Assembly: GCF_000004195.4 (NCBI RefSeq)
Contig: NC_030683.2
Location: 51,287,358-51,351,357, forward strand
Direction: 5' to 3'
DNA length: 64,000 nt
From: Xenopus tropicalis
Taxonomy: Eukaryota; Chordata; Amphibia; Anura; Pipidae
Below the pieces are notes generated by a model that saw nothing but the letters and a program-made list of their open reading frames with translations, was not told the origin of the DNA and searched no databases. This document shows positions 63,786 to 64,000 of this stretch, one piece after another. Positions within the stretch are counted from its first letter, which is position 1. Each line of letters starts with the position of its first letter. A program made the position numbers and the translations under genes.

Positions 63786-64000
63786 TTAAAAGAGAAGTAA
63801 AGCTAAAAATCATTGGGGCTGCCAAGTTGTTAGACACCCCCCGACTGATTCTAGCTGCCTACCCGTTACCATAGGCTGACATTCCTCTTCCTTAAAAATG
63901 CACCCGCCCCGGGCGTTATTTACTGAGTGCTGCTTTGTTTCTTTTTTCTCCATGATGTCCCTTGTGCCAGTTATAAGAGAGAATGTGCACAATACAGAAA
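63786..64000. repeat. T2-like MITE running off the window
   Basis: AAAAGAGAAGTAAAGCTAAA follows TTAA-like sequence, and CACCCGCCCCGGGCG resembles the GC-rich centre of the element at 12,862. The right end lies outside the window. Confidence 0.55.

Overview
The window is AT-rich intergenic or intronic DNA from a vertebrate, most likely a Xenopus frog. That reading rests on the repeats: TTAA-flanked MITEs whose ends read AAAGGAACAG or GGAGAAGGAAAGG (T2/Kolobok type), a piggyBac-like element whose ends I recognise as the Xenopus Uribo2 type, hAT MITEs with 8-bp target duplications, CR1 LINEs and a mag-like Ty3/Gypsy element. I found no secure host gene, tRNA, rRNA or CRISPR array. The only host-exon candidate is a 39-codon open frame behind an acceptor-like site at 11,916-12,035, and it is weak.

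Layout. 0-9 kb: a decayed chromovirus-type Ty3/Gypsy pol fragment (745-2,010), a 34-bp minisatellite grown out of a CR1 3' tail (6.87-7.58 kb), and an hAT MITE nested in another MITE (7.66-8.28 kb). 9.5-31 kb: T2-type MITEs, a 957-bp solo LTR (10,014-10,970), a Harbinger-type MITE (16.6 kb), nested hAT and L1-like insertions (20.2 and 24.1 kb) and two MITEs with a shared internal minisatellite (25.7 and 28.2 kb). 31,844-38,294: a 6.45-kb piggyBac-like element with no transposase. It has a chain of six hairpins at its left end, and its interior is two related arrays of 393-bp and 395-bp tandem repeats. 38.4-49.8 kb: a Gypsy pol remnant, an L1-like tail, a CR1 copy split by a MITE, another precise hAT MITE and a CR1 fragment lacking its 3' end.

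50,061-58,513: the best-preserved element. It is a complete Ty3/Gypsy retrotransposon on the minus strand with a single 1,341-codon gag-pol frame, two 208-bp LTRs that look identical by eye, a tRNA-Ser-type primer site, a polypurine tract and a GCGTG target duplication. Its 5' LTR is split by a 3.77-kb CR1 LINE in the same orientation. That LINE has an intact 989-codon endonuclease/reverse transcriptase frame and a 5'-truncated ORF1 esterase domain. 58.7-64 kb: a 0.5-kb foldback MITE, further palindromes, and a Harbinger-type element carrying the start of a transposase (62,640-63,452).

The genes present are therefore parasitic. Gag-Pol would package and integrate the LTR element, CR1 ORF2 would drive target-primed reverse transcription, and the many MITEs depend on transposases encoded elsewhere. 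Family names rest on recognising motifs; no database search was possible.
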